The translations under genes and the position numbers were made by a program. The notes below the pieces were generated by a model. The model saw nothing but the letters and a program-made list of their open reading frames with translations, made no database searches and was not told where the DNA came from. From an uncultured Kiloniellaceae bacterium (GTDB lineage: Bacteria > Pseudomonadota > Alphaproteobacteria > Kiloniellales > Kiloniellaceae): a DNA stretch of 64,000 nucleotides. Below, one piece after another: positions 35,916 through 45,512 of the stretch (its first letter is position 1; each line of letters begins with the position of its first letter). The DNA lies in the NCBI GenBank assembly GCA_947500035.1, contig CANMQP010000010.1, positions 248,001 to 312,000 on the forward strand. Direction: 5' to 3'.

Positions 35916-36719
35916 TTAGCCGTCTCGAGCGGAGCGCAGCGTTTTAACCAGGTAGGGATGCAGCTCCATATTGGCGGCGAGGATGCTGTCGCCATCCAGT
36001 TTGAAAGCCGTGCCTTTGATGGTCGTGATCTGTCCGCCGGATTCGCGAACCAGCAGGACGCCTGCGGCGATATCCCATGGTGAGAGTTCGCGCTCCCAAA
36101 AACCGTCAAAGCGGCCTGCGGCAACGTAAGCCAGGTCGAGCGCTGCGGAGCCCATGCGGCGAATTCCTGCGGTGCAGGCTGTGATGGCGTCGACTTCCTT
36201 GAGGAACATCGGGCGGTCGCCATGACCCAGGAAGGGAGCCCCGGTGCCGATGAGTGCGCTGTTCAACGCCGAGCGCGCGGAGACTCTGATGCGGCGGTCG
36301 TTCAAAAAGGCGCCCGCGCCTTTTTCCGCTGTGAACATCTCGTCCTTGATGGGGTCGTAGACGACCGCGGCCACAAGCTCGCCACGCTCCTCAAGTGCGA
36401 TGGAGACCGCAAAGTGGGGCAAGCCATGCAGGAAATTTGTGGTGCCGTCGAGCGGGTCGACGATCCAGCGGCGTTCATGCTCGTCCGTGCCTTTGACCTC
36501 TGCGCCCTCTTCTGTGAGAAAACCGTACTCAGGCCGTGCGTTCCCCAGCTCCTCGCGCAGCGTCTTATCCGCCTTCAAGTCAGCGGTCGAGACAAAGTCC
36601 GCCGGGCCTTTTCTCGACACCTGCAGGTTTTCGACCTCGCCGAAATCGCGCTTAAGGCCCCGTGAGGCCTTGATAGCCGCGCGGGTCATGACGGTGATGA
36701 GGGGGGAGCGAGAGGCCAT
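35916..36719 (-). CDS. suhB: Inositol monophosphatase family protein
   Basis: 267 residues with both family motifs: WIVDPLDGTTNFLHG (metal-binding Asp residues) and WERELSPWDIAAG near the C terminus. SuhB-type enzymes hydrolyse inositol phosphate and can also act in rRNA transcription. Follows efp by 61 bases on the same strand. Confidence 0.92.
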   Translation of the reverse strand: MASRSPLITVMTRAAIKASRGLKRDFGEVENLQVSRKGPADFVSTADLKADKTLREELGNARPEYGFLTEEGAEVKGTDEHERRWIVDPLDGTTNFLHGLPHFAVSIALEERGELVAAVVYDPIKDEMFTAEKGAGAFLNDRRIRVSARSALNSALIGTGAPFLGHGDRPMFLKEVDAITACTAGIRRMGSAALDLAYVAAGRFDGFWERELSPWDIAAGVLLVRESGGQITTIKGTAFKLDGDSILAANMELHPYLVKTLRSARDG

Positions 36720-36780
36720 GATTGGGATTCCGGATACTGCGTCAGGCGATGAACTAAACTGTGGCTGATGCGCTGACTCA

Positions 36781-37347
36781 TCAGCCTTTGGCGCGTTCCA
36801 CGTAGCTGGAATCGGCCGTATTCACGACCACACGCGTGCCGGATTCGATATGCGGCGGCACCATGATCTTGACCCCGTTTTCCAGCGTCGCCGGCTTGTA
36901 GGATGACGATGCCGTCTGTCCCTTGACCACCGGATCCGCCTCGGCGATTTCCGCGACGATGGTGTCGGGCAGCATGACCGATATCGGCTCTTCTTCGTAG
37001 GATTCGATCGTCACCGTCATGCCGTCTTGCAGAAAGACAACGGGCTCGCCGACCAGATCGCTGTGCAGCATCACCTGCTCGTAGGTCTCATTGTTCATGA
37101 AGGTGAGCATCTCGCCATCCGCGAAAAGGAACTGATACTCCTTTTGGTCCAAGCGGACCCGATCGACATCTTCACTGGCGCGAAAACGCTCGTTCAGCTT
37201 GGTGCCGTCGCGGATGTCCTTCAACTCGACCTGAAGGTAAGCACCGCCCTTGCCGGGCTGTGTATGCTGAATCTTGGTCGCGCGCCAGAGACGGTTCTTG
37301 TGTTCAATGACGTTTCCGGGGCGGATGGCATTGCCATTAATCTTCAT
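36781..37347 (-). CDS. efp: Translation elongation factor P
   Basis: 188 residues, the standard three-domain EF-P that relieves ribosome stalling at polyproline. The modification loop reads QPGKGGA, with Lys at residue 33, so a lysine-type modification is expected. C-terminal end [19 protein letters not shown] is typical. Polyproline-rich clients in this window include the OmpA-linker protein and TolA. Confidence 0.96.
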   Translation of the reverse strand: MKINGNAIRPGNVIEHKNRLWRATKIQHTQPGKGGAYLQVELKDIRDGTKLNERFRASEDVDRVRLDQKEYQFLFADGEMLTFMNNETYEQVMLHSDLVGEPVVFLQDGMTVTIESYEEEPISVMLPDTIVAEIAEADPVVKGQTASSSYKPATLENGVKIMVPPHIESGTRVVVNTADSSYVERAKG

Positions 37348-37666
37348 GATCGTCTATCCAGTTTTTGGCCGTTTCCAGCCACGTTTCGAGATCTGTCTGC
37401 GCCTTACCGCGTTGTATCCGGCGCGCAAGAGCCGGGGTCGAACATCCCGAACGCCTGAGGACAATCCAGGACGAAAACGCAGCTATGGGGCGAAAAGCGG
37501 GCGGAAGCTAGCAGTTCGCCCTCGCTCAAGCAATGGGATGCTCGCGATTACCGGCAAAAGGGCTCTGTAGCTGGGTTTCCTGCCGCTGATATCGGGTTCA
37601 TGAGGGCGGCCGCGGCGCACTACGATAATCTGGCTGGCCGGATGCGAATCAGCTAGGTTGCGCGCT
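37348..37666. other. Intergenic region between efp and the DUF523 gene
   Basis: 319 bases, divergent promoters expected. I see no RNA gene or repeat; a GGGTCGAACATCCC stretch near 37432-37447 looks faintly like a tRNA T arm but has no partner arms. Confidence 0.4.
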
Positions 37667-38158
37667 ATGGAGAGGATACTGGTCAGCGCTTGTCTTCTGG
37701 GTAAGCCCGTCCGTTATGACGGCGGTGATAAAGCCGTCGCGAGCGAAATCCTGGCCGCCTGGCAGGCCCAGGGCCGCGTGATCGGGCTTTGCCCGGAGGT
37801 CGAGGCGGGCCTCCCCGTGCTCCGGCCGCCGGCTGAAATTGAACGCGGTGGCTCCGCCTACTCGGTTCTGGTGGGCAGAGCGAAGGTCATCGAGGACAAC
37901 GGGAGAGACATCAGCGATGCCTTTGTTGCCGGGGCCCGCAACGCCCTCGTCACCGCGCAGAGGCATGGCTGCCGATATGCTCTTCTGACCGATGGCAGCC
38001 CGTCATGCGGTTCGAGCTTTATCTATGACGGCAGCTTCACTGGTGTCAGGCGCGATGGCATCGGCGTCGTGACGGCGCTTCTGAGAAAGAACGGCATTGA
38101 GGTATTCAGCCAGGATCAGATCGGCGATCTGGCCATGCGGTTGGAAGCCGATACCTGA
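37667..38158 (+). CDS. DUF523 family protein
   Basis: 163 residues with the family pattern VSACLLGKPVRYDGG, GLCPEVEAGLPVLRPPAEI and LLTDGSPSCGSSFIYDGSFTG. The conserved Cys residues (SACLLG, LCPE, SCGS) suggest a metal or Fe-S site; function unknown. The ATG at 37667 is used rather than a TTG three codons earlier. Convergent with the ThiE-like gene. Confidence 0.88.
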   Translation: MERILVSACLLGKPVRYDGGDKAVASEILAAWQAQGRVIGLCPEVEAGLPVLRPPAEIERGGSAYSVLVGRAKVIEDNGRDISDAFVAGARNALVTAQRHGCRYALLTDGSPSCGSSFIYDGSFTGVRRDGIGVVTALLRKNGIEVFSQDQIGDLAMRLEADT

Positions 38159-38181
38159 CGGAACACGCATTGAGCGGAGAG

Positions 38182-38832
38182 TCAGGCCAGCGTCTTAGCA
38201 AGGCTTTTAAGTGTTGCGACCGCCTGGTCCTCATCTGACCAGTTTCCGGTGCCCAGAGCGACAAAGTCCGCGCCGGAAGCAGCCAGTTTCATAGCATCGT
38301 CCGCATCGATTGCATCCATGGCCACGCACGGCGTTTCGATCATCAGCTGCCACCATTCCAATACAGCTTCGAGCGTTGGTGCGGCCTCGTCCGCAGCAGC
38401 GTCATCGCCATTGTCGATCTTTTCCAGGCTCTGGCGTCTGAAGGCGACATAATCGGCACCTTGCTCCGCGGCTTCCATGGCCAGATGGCGCGACATGCCG
38501 CAGTCGACGCCAACAATGGCATCATTGCCGAGCAGTTTCCGAGCACCGCGATAGGCTTTGGGGTTGAGCAAATGCACGCCGTCGCAGCCGGTTTCTCCCG
38601 CGAGACCTGCATCGCCCTCCAGAACCACAGCGACCCCGAGATCCTGCGCAATGGGACGCAAAAGATCGATGCTTTGGCGCTGGGTGACGTTGTCCGCAGT
38701 GCCGCAAGGCAGCAGCAGGCAGTCGACGGCACCGGTTTCGAGGATATCGGTCAGGACCTTGGCAAAGGCGCTGGCGGGGCGTGCGGGCGATCCGAGATCG
38801 GCCGGAGCAACGAGATAAAGACGGCAGGTCAT
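38182..38832 (-). CDS. ThiE-like thiamine phosphate synthase family protein
   Basis: 216 residues of a TIM-barrel. CDGVHLLNPKAYRGARKLL resembles the ThiE motif DGVHLGQ, and GADYVAFRR the GADYVxFGP motif, but both are altered, so it may not be a true thiamine phosphate synthase. The ATG at 38832 (MTCRLYLVAP) is preferred; the frame runs 28 codons further into the preceding gene. Its place in a gap/tkt neighbourhood is seen in related genomes, from memory. The related ThiD is at 61657. Confidence 0.6.
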   Translation of the reverse strand: MTCRLYLVAPADLGSPARPASAFAKVLTDILETGAVDCLLLPCGTADNVTQRQSIDLLRPIAQDLGVAVVLEGDAGLAGETGCDGVHLLNPKAYRGARKLLGNDAIVGVDCGMSRHLAMEAAEQGADYVAFRRQSLEKIDNGDDAAADEAAPTLEAVLEWWQLMIETPCVAMDAIDADDAMKLAASGADFVALGTGNWSDEDQAVATLKSLAKTLA

Positions 38833-38863
38833 AGGCAGCTCATAGAGGAGCTTCGCGGTGAAT

Positions 38864-39286
38864 TCAATCGCTTCTGTTCGCCAACCATTGGCGGCAGTGC
38901 GCAAGAGGATCGGCAACCCCCAAAAGATCGAGGCCTTCCGGGCGCTTTGTGACGATCACGGCCCCTTGCTGGTCAGCGATGTCGGTTAGTTTGCTGAGGG
39001 GCTCTGGCGGACCCGTGAAACAAATGTCGGTCAGGCCGTGACGTAGAGCCGCGAGGACAATCCCGGGTGCGTCGCCGCAATCCAACAGTGCGGTGATCTC
39101 TATGGTTTTGGCGCCCGGCACCGCGTCCTGCGCTTGCTCGACCAGAGAGAGGAACCATGCCGGCCCGCTCTGCATGCCCGCGTCAGGTGCCGAGAGCAGC
39201 GTGAGCTCCTTTGACAGATCAGCAGCGCTGGTCAGCGCCGCGCAGGCCTGCTCGAAAGAGTGGATAATGATGACGGGACGCTGCAT
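38864..39286 (-). CDS. Conserved hypothetical protein upstream of the ThiE-like gene
   Basis: 140 residues beginning MQRPVIIIHSFEQACAALTS. Contains CGDAPGIVLAALRHGLTDI and repeats of TIM-barrel-like strand/helix alternation, but I do not recognise the family. No signal peptide. It precedes the ThiE-like gene by 31 bases and lies after the gap terminator, so these two form a separate unit. Confidence 0.6.
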   Translation of the reverse strand: MQRPVIIIHSFEQACAALTSAADLSKELTLLSAPDAGMQSGPAWFLSLVEQAQDAVPGAKTIEITALLDCGDAPGIVLAALRHGLTDICFTGPPEPLSKLTDIADQQGAVIVTKRPEGLDLLGVADPLAHCRQWLANRSD

Positions 39287-39316
39287 GGCGTAATTCTAGC
39301 GCAATCGTGGGATCAA

Positions 39317-39346
39317 AGAAAAAGCGGGGCGCCCGGCGCCCCGCTT
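39317..39346 (-). terminator. Intrinsic terminator of gap
   Basis: GC-only stem GCGGGGCGCC/GGCGCCCCGC, followed on the minus strand by TTTTTCTTT. Confidence 0.92.
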
Positions 39347-39376
39347 TTCTTCTGCTTGGACGAATGTCCGCGTGCG

Positions 39377-40384
39377 CTAGAGCAGTTTACCCATGGCAAT
39401 AGCGGTGTCACTCATGCGGTTCGAGAAACCCCACTCATTGTCGTACCAGGCCATGACACGGACGAACTTGCCATCGACGACCTGAGTTTCGGCAAGGTCG
39501 AAGGTGGAACTGGCCGGGTTGTGGTTGAAGTCGCAGGAGACCAGCGGCTTGTCGTTGACGGTCAGGACGCCTGCCAGCTTGCCGGCGGCTGCCGAAGAGA
39601 TGGCTGCGTTAACCTCCTCGACGGAGGTCTCCTTCTTGGGGGTGAAGGTGAGGTCGATCAGGCTGACGTTCGGTGTCGGGACACGGACCGAGGTGCCGTC
39701 CAGCTTGCCTTTGAGCTCCGGCAGCACCAGCCCGACAGCGCGGGCGGCACCGGTGGAGGTCGGGATCATGGAGACCGAAGCCGCACGGGCACGGGCGAGA
39801 TCCTTGTGCAGGGTGTCGACGGTGCGCTGATCGCCGGTGAAGGAGTGGATCGTGGTCATGAAGCCCCGCTCGATCCCTACGGTCTCGTTAAGCACGTAAG
39901 CCACGGGCGCGAGGCAGTTGGTGGTGCAGGAGGCGTTGGAGACCACCGTGTGCTCAGCAGTCAGCTGGTCGCTGTTGACGCCGTAAACCACGGTCAGATC
40001 GGCGTTGGTACAGGGGGCGGAAACCAGCACCCGCTTTGCACCTGCATCCAGGTGTTTCGCGGCTGCGTCACGGTTGGCGAAGATGCCTGTGCATTCCATG
40101 ACGATGTCGACAGCCATATCACCCCAGGGCAGGGCCGCAGGATCACGCTCAGACAGGACTTTGATGGACTTGCCGTCCACGACAATGCTGTCGTCGGTGG
40201 CGCTGACCTCGCCGGGATAGATGCCATGAACCGAATCGTACTTCAGCAGGTGCGCGTTGTCGGCAGGGGAGCCCAGGTCGTTGATTGCAACGAACTCCAG
40301 GTCGCTGCGCTTTGATTCCATGGCGGCGCGAAACACCAGACGGCCGATACGTCCAAATCCGTTAATTGCTACCTTCAATGCCAT
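39377..40384 (-). CDS. gap: Glyceraldehyde-3-phosphate dehydrogenase, type I
   Basis: 335 residues starting MALKVAINGFGRIGRLVFRA. Catalytic Cys in SNASCTTNCLAP, and the conserved WYDNEWGFSNRM near the C terminus. NAD specificity is expected from the Asp in AINDLG. Downstream of tkt on the same strand (142-base gap), a common arrangement with Calvin or glycolytic genes. The start at 40384 fits the family; a TTG-extended frame reaches 40402. Confidence 0.96.
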   Translation of the reverse strand: MALKVAINGFGRIGRLVFRAAMESKRSDLEFVAINDLGSPADNAHLLKYDSVHGIYPGEVSATDDSIVVDGKSIKVLSERDPAALPWGDMAVDIVMECTGIFANRDAAAKHLDAGAKRVLVSAPCTNADLTVVYGVNSDQLTAEHTVVSNASCTTNCLAPVAYVLNETVGIERGFMTTIHSFTGDQRTVDTLHKDLARARAASVSMIPTSTGAARAVGLVLPELKGKLDGTSVRVPTPNVSLIDLTFTPKKETSVEEVNAAISSAAAGKLAGVLTVNDKPLVSCDFNHNPASSTFDLAETQVVDGKFVRVMAWYDNEWGFSNRMSDTAIAMGKLL

Positions 40385-40526
40385 CGTAGACTTCCCTTTC
40401 ATTCAACGTTCGACGCCTGCGATCGGTCTGATCTGACGTCGCTGGTAAAGCGTAATTCCCGGCCATTGAACGCGCATCGCGCCATGGCCGTTTCATCCTG
40501 TCGACAGGCGTGCCCGCGCGTGGGCC

Positions 40527-42542
40527 TTACAGACGCGCTTTCACGTTCTCGACCACGGCTTCCGGTGTGATCTTGAAGTGCGCGAAAAGATCGCCTGCCG
40601 GCGCCGATGCCCCGAAGCCCTGCATGCCGACAAAGCCGCCATCAGATCCGATCCAGCGCTCCCAGCCGAAGGGCAGGGCAGCCTCGATGGCGATCCGAAG
40701 GCTATCCGGGCCAAGGACTTCGTCCCGGTAACCCTGGCTTTGCGCAGCGAAAAGTTCCCAGCAGGGAATGGAGACGACTGCCGCCGAAATCCCATCAGCA
40801 GCCAGCATCTCCTGAGCCTTGAGCGCAAGCTCGACTTCAGAGCCAGAGGCGATCAGAGTGGCCTGCCGCTCGCCCTCCGCAGGCGAGAGAATGTAGGCGC
40901 CGTGGCCGGAGAGGTTCTCGCTCACGTCTTTGCGGACGCTGGGCAGGCCCTGGCGGGTCAAAGCGATGACCGAGGGAGCATCGCTGCTTTGGAGTGCCAG
41001 CTCCCAGCATTCGGCCGTTTCGATCGCATCGGCAGGCCGGAAAACCTGAAGGCCGGGGATGGCGCGCAGAGCGGCCAGGTGTTCGACCGGCTGGTGGGTC
41101 GGACCGTCTTCACCCAGACCGATGGAATCGTGGGTCATGACGTAGACGACCCGCTGTTTCATCAGCGCGGAGAGACGGATCGAGGGACGGCAGTAATCCG
41201 TGAAGACCAGGAAGGTGCCGCCGTAGGGCAGAACGCCGCCATGCAGGGCCATGCCGTTCATGGCGGCGGCCATTCCGTGCTCCCGGACACCGTAGTAAAT
41301 GTAGTCACCGGAAAAGTCATCCCGGGTGACCGGCTTCTGGCTTGCGGCCTTTGTGTTGTTCGAACCGGTCAGATCGGCGGAGCCGCCGATGAGTTCGGGA
41401 ATGGCTTCCGCCAGCACATCCAAAGCCTTCTGGGAGGAAACCCGGGTTGCCAGTTTCGGCTGCTCTTCGGCCAGTTTCTCTTTATAGGCCTGGAAGCTGG
41501 CCTTCCAGTCCGCAGGCAGGTCGCCCGCCATGCGCCGCTCGAGTTCTGCACGATCAGCCGCGTCGAGGCCGGCCATCCGCCGGTCCCAAGCTGCCGAGGC
41601 TTCCGCGCCCGCCGCACCTGTGGCTTGCCAGGCGGCGCGGACGTCATCGGGGATTTTGAAGGCGGCGTGCGGCCATCCGAGGGCTTCGCGCGTTGCGGTG
41701 ATCTCATCCGCGCCCAAGGGTGCGCCGTGGGCGGAGTTTTTGCCTGCTTTGTTCGGCGAACCAAAGCCGATCGCGGTTTTGCAGGCGATCATGGCAGGTT
41801 TGCTGCTGGCTTTTGCCGCTGCGATCGCGGCGGCGATGGCCTCCGGATCATGCCCGTCGGCTGCAAAGCAGTCCCAGCCGCTAGCTTCGAAGCGTTTGGC
41901 CTGATCGTCCGAGACCGAGAGTGAGGTCGGACCGTCGATCGAGATACCATTGTCGTCGAAAAGCACAATCAGCTTGCTGAGACCCAGGTGTCCGGCCAGC
42001 GAGATCGCTTCGTGACTGATGCCTTCCATCAGGCAACCGTCGCCGGCAATCACATAAGTATGGTGGTCGACCGCCGCATCGCCGAAGCGCGCATTCAATA
42101 GGCGCTCGGCCAGCGCCATACCAACGGCATTGGCGAGGCCCTGACCTAAGGGGCCGGTGGTGGTTTCAATGCCGGGCGCATGACCGACCTCGGGGTGGCC
42201 GGCGGTCAGGCTGCCGAGCTGACGGAAGTTCTTCAGCTGATCGAGCGTCATTTCCGGGTAGCCGGTCAGATGCAGTAATGAATAGAGCAGCATGGAACCG
42301 TGACCGGCAGACAATACGAAACGGTCACGATCAGCCCAGTCCGGCCGCGCCGGATCAAATTTCAGAAACTGGCTGTAAAGAACGGTCGCGACGTCAGCCA
42401 TGCCCATCGGCATGCCCGGATGACCGGAATTGGCTTGCTGCACGGCGTCCATGGAGAGGGCGCGGAGCGCATTGGCCATATCTTTGTGATTGGCTGCAAC
42501 TTCACCTTTCGAGCCCGAAGAACCCGACTGCAATGTGTTCAT
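40527..42542 (-). CDS. tkt: Transketolase
   Basis: TPP-dependent enzyme of the pentose phosphate pathway. [36 protein letters not shown], the TPP motif GDGCLMEG and [22 protein letters not shown] are all present. The start is uncertain: ATG at 42542 ([10 protein letters not shown]) has a GGTGGA site 7 bases away and is used; ATG at 42560 adds six residues, and 42632 would add 30. About 671 residues, the family's usual length. Confidence 0.95.
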   Translation of the reverse strand: MNTLQSGSSGSKGEVAANHKDMANALRALSMDAVQQANSGHPGMPMGMADVATVLYSQFLKFDPARPDWADRDRFVLSAGHGSMLLYSLLHLTGYPEMTLDQLKNFRQLGSLTAGHPEVGHAPGIETTTGPLGQGLANAVGMALAERLLNARFGDAAVDHHTYVIAGDGCLMEGISHEAISLAGHLGLSKLIVLFDDNGISIDGPTSLSVSDDQAKRFEASGWDCFAADGHDPEAIAAAIAAAKASSKPAMIACKTAIGFGSPNKAGKNSAHGAPLGADEITATREALGWPHAAFKIPDDVRAAWQATGAAGAEASAAWDRRMAGLDAADRAELERRMAGDLPADWKASFQAYKEKLAEEQPKLATRVSSQKALDVLAEAIPELIGGSADLTGSNNTKAASQKPVTRDDFSGDYIYYGVREHGMAAAMNGMALHGGVLPYGGTFLVFTDYCRPSIRLSALMKQRVVYVMTHDSIGLGEDGPTHQPVEHLAALRAIPGLQVFRPADAIETAECWELALQSSDAPSVIALTRQGLPSVRKDVSENLSGHGAYILSPAEGERQATLIASGSEVELALKAQEMLAADGISAAVVSIPCWELFAAQSQGYRDEVLGPDSLRIAIEAALPFGWERWIGSDGGFVGMQGFGASAPAGDLFAHFKITPEAVVENVKARL

Positions 42543-42929
42543 TAATGTATCCACCGTCATGGGGAAGAACCGTTCGCCCAGCCACTGGAAACGCACCGGA
42601 CCTGGGCTTCTGACCAAATTTGCGCGCAACATGCCGCCGCGCCCCGGTCAGGTCAACCAGCATGTCGTCCAGTGACGTAATTCGCCTGTTGGAGGATGGA
42701 GAGGGATGGACAGCGGGTATTTCGCTGCGAAATATGAAGGAAAGCCCTCAAGTCTCGGGAATCTAGTAAAAATCCAAGTTGCCGTTTTGTGATATTGCAG
42801 TGTCTTCATGCCCAGTGGCGGTTGACCATGACAGCGTCGCGCGCATATGCTGCCGGGCATTGTTAATGAATCTGATTTCTCAGCAAGACTCGGGCGCGCA
42901 ACCTCTCATGACTTTCCAGTGATACGCCA

Positions 42930-43169
42930 ATGACACGATTAAACGAAGCTACTGAGAGACTTAAGTCCGCTCTCGATCGCCTCGACCAGGCGGTTGAAAG
43001 CCGGGCGAAGGCGCGTTCCAACGGAGAAGGTGTCTCAGACGACGCCGAGTTGCGCGCAGCGCTGGCAGCGGCGCGAGAGGAAAATGAGAACCTGCAAAAC
43101 CTTGCCGGCGAGGTTTCCAGCCGGTTGGATTCGACGATTGCACGTCTCAAATCGGTGATGGAAGTTTAG
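42930..43169 (+). CDS. DUF4164-like small coiled-coil protein
   Basis: 79 residues, entirely helical and charged (TERLKSALDRLDQAVESRAK, then LQNLAGEVSSRLDSTIARLK). Matches the DUF4164 pattern and lies 3 bases before zapA, where such genes are usual in alphaproteobacteria. Likely works with the division machinery, by inference only. Confidence 0.8.
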   Translation: MTRLNEATERLKSALDRLDQAVESRAKARSNGEGVSDDAELRAALAAAREENENLQNLAGEVSSRLDSTIARLKSVMEV

Positions 43170-43172
43170 GCC

Positions 43173-43535
43173 TTGGCACAGGTAAATGTTACGATAAACG
43201 GTCGTCACTATGACGTTGCCTGCGATGATGGTCAGGAAGAACACCTGATGAAGCTGGCGGCTTTCGTCGACGACAGGGTCGCGGTTTTGAAGCAAAGCGT
43301 TGGTAGTCTCAGCGAATCGCATCTTATGATGATGGCGTCTCTGATGATTGCCGACGAGCTTGATGAAGCGCTGATTCAGCTTGAGGAAGTCCAGGAAGGC
43401 GCCGCAACGCCTAAACCCTCAGACCATGAAGGCACCGCAACGGGCCCGAATCCGCTTGAGGAAAAGGCCGCAAACGCCCTGGAAGCCTGTGCCTCCCGGC
43501 TGGAATCTATTGCTACCCGCCTTGAAGGGGCTTAA
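43173..43535 (+). CDS. zapA: Cell division protein ZapA
   Basis: 120 residues with the ZapA N terminus AQVNVTINGRHYDVACDDGQE, LMKLAAFVDDRV and a C-terminal helical part. Cross-links FtsZ filaments at mid-cell. The start is TTG at 43173. Followed by 6S RNA and the 5-FCL gene, the conserved zapA-ssrS-ygfA order. Confidence 0.92.
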   Translation: MAQVNVTINGRHYDVACDDGQEEHLMKLAAFVDDRVAVLKQSVGSLSESHLMMMASLMIADELDEALIQLEEVQEGAATPKPSDHEGTATGPNPLEEKAANALEACASRLESIATRLEGA

Positions 43536-43555
43536 ATAGCTCCTCTTTAGACTTA

Positions 43556-43720
43556 TGTAGTTGGTGCTGCGAGGTGCGTCAGGCCACCCGATCCCTGGGG
43601 CCAATACCGAACCTCTAGGGAGCTGTCCCTGCCGGAACCGTGGTTCCGGTATATGGCGCCCACCTGCTTGGCAGGCCACAGAGGATGATCGTTGCCAACG
43701 GCCATCGCGGCACCACTATT
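43556..43720 (+). ncRNA. ssrS: 6S RNA
   Basis: Sits between zapA and the 5-formyltetrahydrofolate cyclo-ligase gene, the conserved locus of 6S RNA. Closing stem: GGTGCTGCGA (43563-43572) pairs with TCGCGGCACC (43705-43714) with one G-U pair, about 160 bases apart, the right length for a 6S. The middle has CCGATCCCTGGGG and GGCGCCCACC, consistent with alphaproteobacterial 6S. It inhibits sigma-70 RNA polymerase in stationary phase. Exact ends not determined. Confidence 0.85.
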
Positions 43721-43757
43721 TACTGGCGAGCCTCCCCGAACAAAGGCGCGAGACACC

Positions 43758-44351
43758 ATGATCGATGCTGATGCCGTCTCGCTCGATATGCGCAAGCAGG
43801 CGCTGCGCAAGGACGCCAAGACGCGGCGTTCTGTTGCCTTTTCGTCGCAGACGGGTGCGCCGATCGCCATCCGGGACCGCTTGCTCTCAAGTTTTGATTT
43901 CACGTCCGGGACAGTGATTTCAGGCTATTGGCCGCTTGCGGACGAGCTTGATCTGCGACCTTCACTCGAGGCGCTCGACGAGCGCGGGTGCCGGGTCGTC
44001 TTGCCTGCCATGACGGGCAGGGACCGACCATTGGTGTTTCGCGACTGGACACCGGGCGATAGTCTGGTACCGGCAGGTTTTGGCACGTTAGAGCCGGCTG
44101 CTTCACGGGAGGCCCGGGCGCCCGACGTGCTGCTGGTGCCCCTGCTTGCCTTCGACCGGCAGGGCTATCGCCTGGGGTACGGCGGTGGATTTTACGACCG
44201 CTCTCTGGCCGAGCTGCGTGCCGTTAAGGCGGTTCAGGCAGTGGGAGTTGCGTTTTCGGCCCTGCAGGTCGAGGCTGTGCCCCGCGATGCCAATGATCAG
44301 CCGCTCGACTGGATCGTGACCGAGCGCGAAGTTTTGGAATTCGAAAGATGA
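43758..44351 (+). CDS. ygfA: 5-formyltetrahydrofolate cyclo-ligase
   Basis: 197 residues. ATP-dependent conversion of 5-formyl-THF to methenyl-THF. The family motif RLGYGGGFYDRSL and the N-terminal MRKQALRKDAKTRR are clear. The ATG at 43758 clears the 6S RNA; the frame extends back into the RNA but that part shows no similarity. It ends 4 bases before ymdB. Confidence 0.94.
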   Translation: MIDADAVSLDMRKQALRKDAKTRRSVAFSSQTGAPIAIRDRLLSSFDFTSGTVISGYWPLADELDLRPSLEALDERGCRVVLPAMTGRDRPLVFRDWTPGDSLVPAGFGTLEPAASREARAPDVLLVPLLAFDRQGYRLGYGGGFYDRSLAELRAVKAVQAVGVAFSALQVEAVPRDANDQPLDWIVTEREVLEFER

Positions 44352-44355
44352 GGCT

Positions 44356-45180
44356 ATGAGACTACTTTTTTGCGGCGATATTGTCGGCAGGCCGGGGCGG
44401 GATGCTCTGGCGGCGCATCTGCCGCGCGTGCGCCGCGAACTGGAGCCGGATTTCATTGTCGTGAACGGCGAGAATGCGGCGAGCGGCTTCGGAATCACGG
44501 AAAAGATCTGCAACAGCCTTTTCGAGATGGGTGTCGACGTCATTACGGGTGGCAATCACTCCTGGGATCAGCGTGAGATGCTGACCCACATCAATCGCGA
44601 GACGCGTCTGTTGCGCCCGCAAAACTTTCCCGCGGGCACGCCTGGGCGCGGTGCCGCTGTTTTTGAAGCCACGCGCGGCCGTAAGGTCCTGGTCCTTAAC
44701 GTGATGGCCCGTCTCTTCATGGACCCGCTCGACGATCCCTTTGCGACGGTTCAACGTGAACTGGAACGTCATCGGCTCGGCGCCACGGTCCACGCTATTC
44801 TTCTGGATTTCCATGGTGAAGCCACCAGCGAGAAGATGGCTATGGGGCACTTTGTCGATGGAAAGGTAAGTCTTTGCGTCGGCACCCACACGCATGTCCC
44901 GACGGCGGATGCGATGATCCTGCCCGGCGGGACCGCCTATCAGACCGATGCGGGTATGTGCGGTGCTTACGACTCAGTCATCGGAATGGACAAGACGGTG
45001 CCGCTTGCCCGCTTTACACGGAAGCTTCCGACCGAACGCTTGTCAGTTGCGACAGGGGAGGGATCTTTAAGTGCCGTGCTGGTGGAGACCGACGATGGGA
45101 CAGGCCTGGCCAGACGCATTGAACCTGTGCGCCTGGGCGGCCGTTTGCCGGAGGCGCTCCCGGTTCTCGGGGCCGCGTAG
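44356..45180 (+). CDS. ymdB: YmdB-family metallophosphoesterase (TIGR00282)
   Basis: 274 residues beginning MRLLFCGDIVGRPGRDAL with the dinuclear metal motifs GDIVGRPGR, VNGENAA, GGNHSWDQ and VGTHTHVPTAD. YmdB relatives hydrolyse cyclic nucleotides or other phosphodiesters in Bacillus. Cytosolic. Four-base gap after ygfA implies one transcript. Confidence 0.92.
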   Translation: MRLLFCGDIVGRPGRDALAAHLPRVRRELEPDFIVVNGENAASGFGITEKICNSLFEMGVDVITGGNHSWDQREMLTHINRETRLLRPQNFPAGTPGRGAAVFEATRGRKVLVLNVMARLFMDPLDDPFATVQRELERHRLGATVHAILLDFHGEATSEKMAMGHFVDGKVSLCVGTHTHVPTADAMILPGGTAYQTDAGMCGAYDSVIGMDKTVPLARFTRKLPTERLSVATGEGSLSAVLVETDDGTGLARRIEPVRLGGRLPEALPVLGAA

Positions 45181-45207
45181 AAGGTTTTGTTGATCCGGAG
45201 TTCAGGA

Positions 45208-45239
45208 CTTCAGAGGCTTAGGGCTTCAGAGGCTTAGGA
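45208..45239. repeat. Tandem 16-bp duplication
   Basis: Two copies of CTTCAGAGGCTTAGGR (45208-45223 and 45224-45239). The right copy contains the stop codon and last bases of the minus-strand gene. Confidence 0.85.
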
Positions 45240-45512
45240 CTTTGGAGCCTGGGCCAGGAAGCGCGTGATTTCCTCTTCGACCATTTCGGTCTGCTCAGTC
45301 GCCTCTTCGGCGATATCCGCCGCACCGACCGCAGCTTTCAGGCTGCTTTCCTCGGCGGCATCCAGCATGGCGTCGAACGCCGAGAGACTGGACTGCTGAA
45401 CGAAATCATGGACCAGCTCGGCGGCTTTCACGCTGCGCCGGGCGAAATTCGCCTTGTCAGTCCCGCCGTCGTTGACGACGCTCAGCTCTGGAATGTTTAT
45501 CGACAACGCCAT
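45234..45512 (-). CDS. Small acidic hypothetical protein
   Basis: 92 residues starting MALSINIPELSVVNDGGTDK and rich in Glu/Ala (EEATEQTEMVEEEITRFLAQ), probably helical. No signal peptide, family not recognised. The ATG at 45512 is used; the frame extends 15 codons upstream. Its stop lies in a 16-bp tandem repeat. Confidence 0.6.
   Translation of the reverse strand: MALSINIPELSVVNDGGTDKANFARRSVKAAELVHDFVQQSSLSAFDAMLDAAEESSLKAAVGAADIAEEATEQTEMVEEEITRFLAQAPKS

Noticed and set aside
37420-37460. tRNA-like T arm
   Set aside because: A GGGTCGAACATCCC stretch has no acceptor, D or anticodon arm around it.
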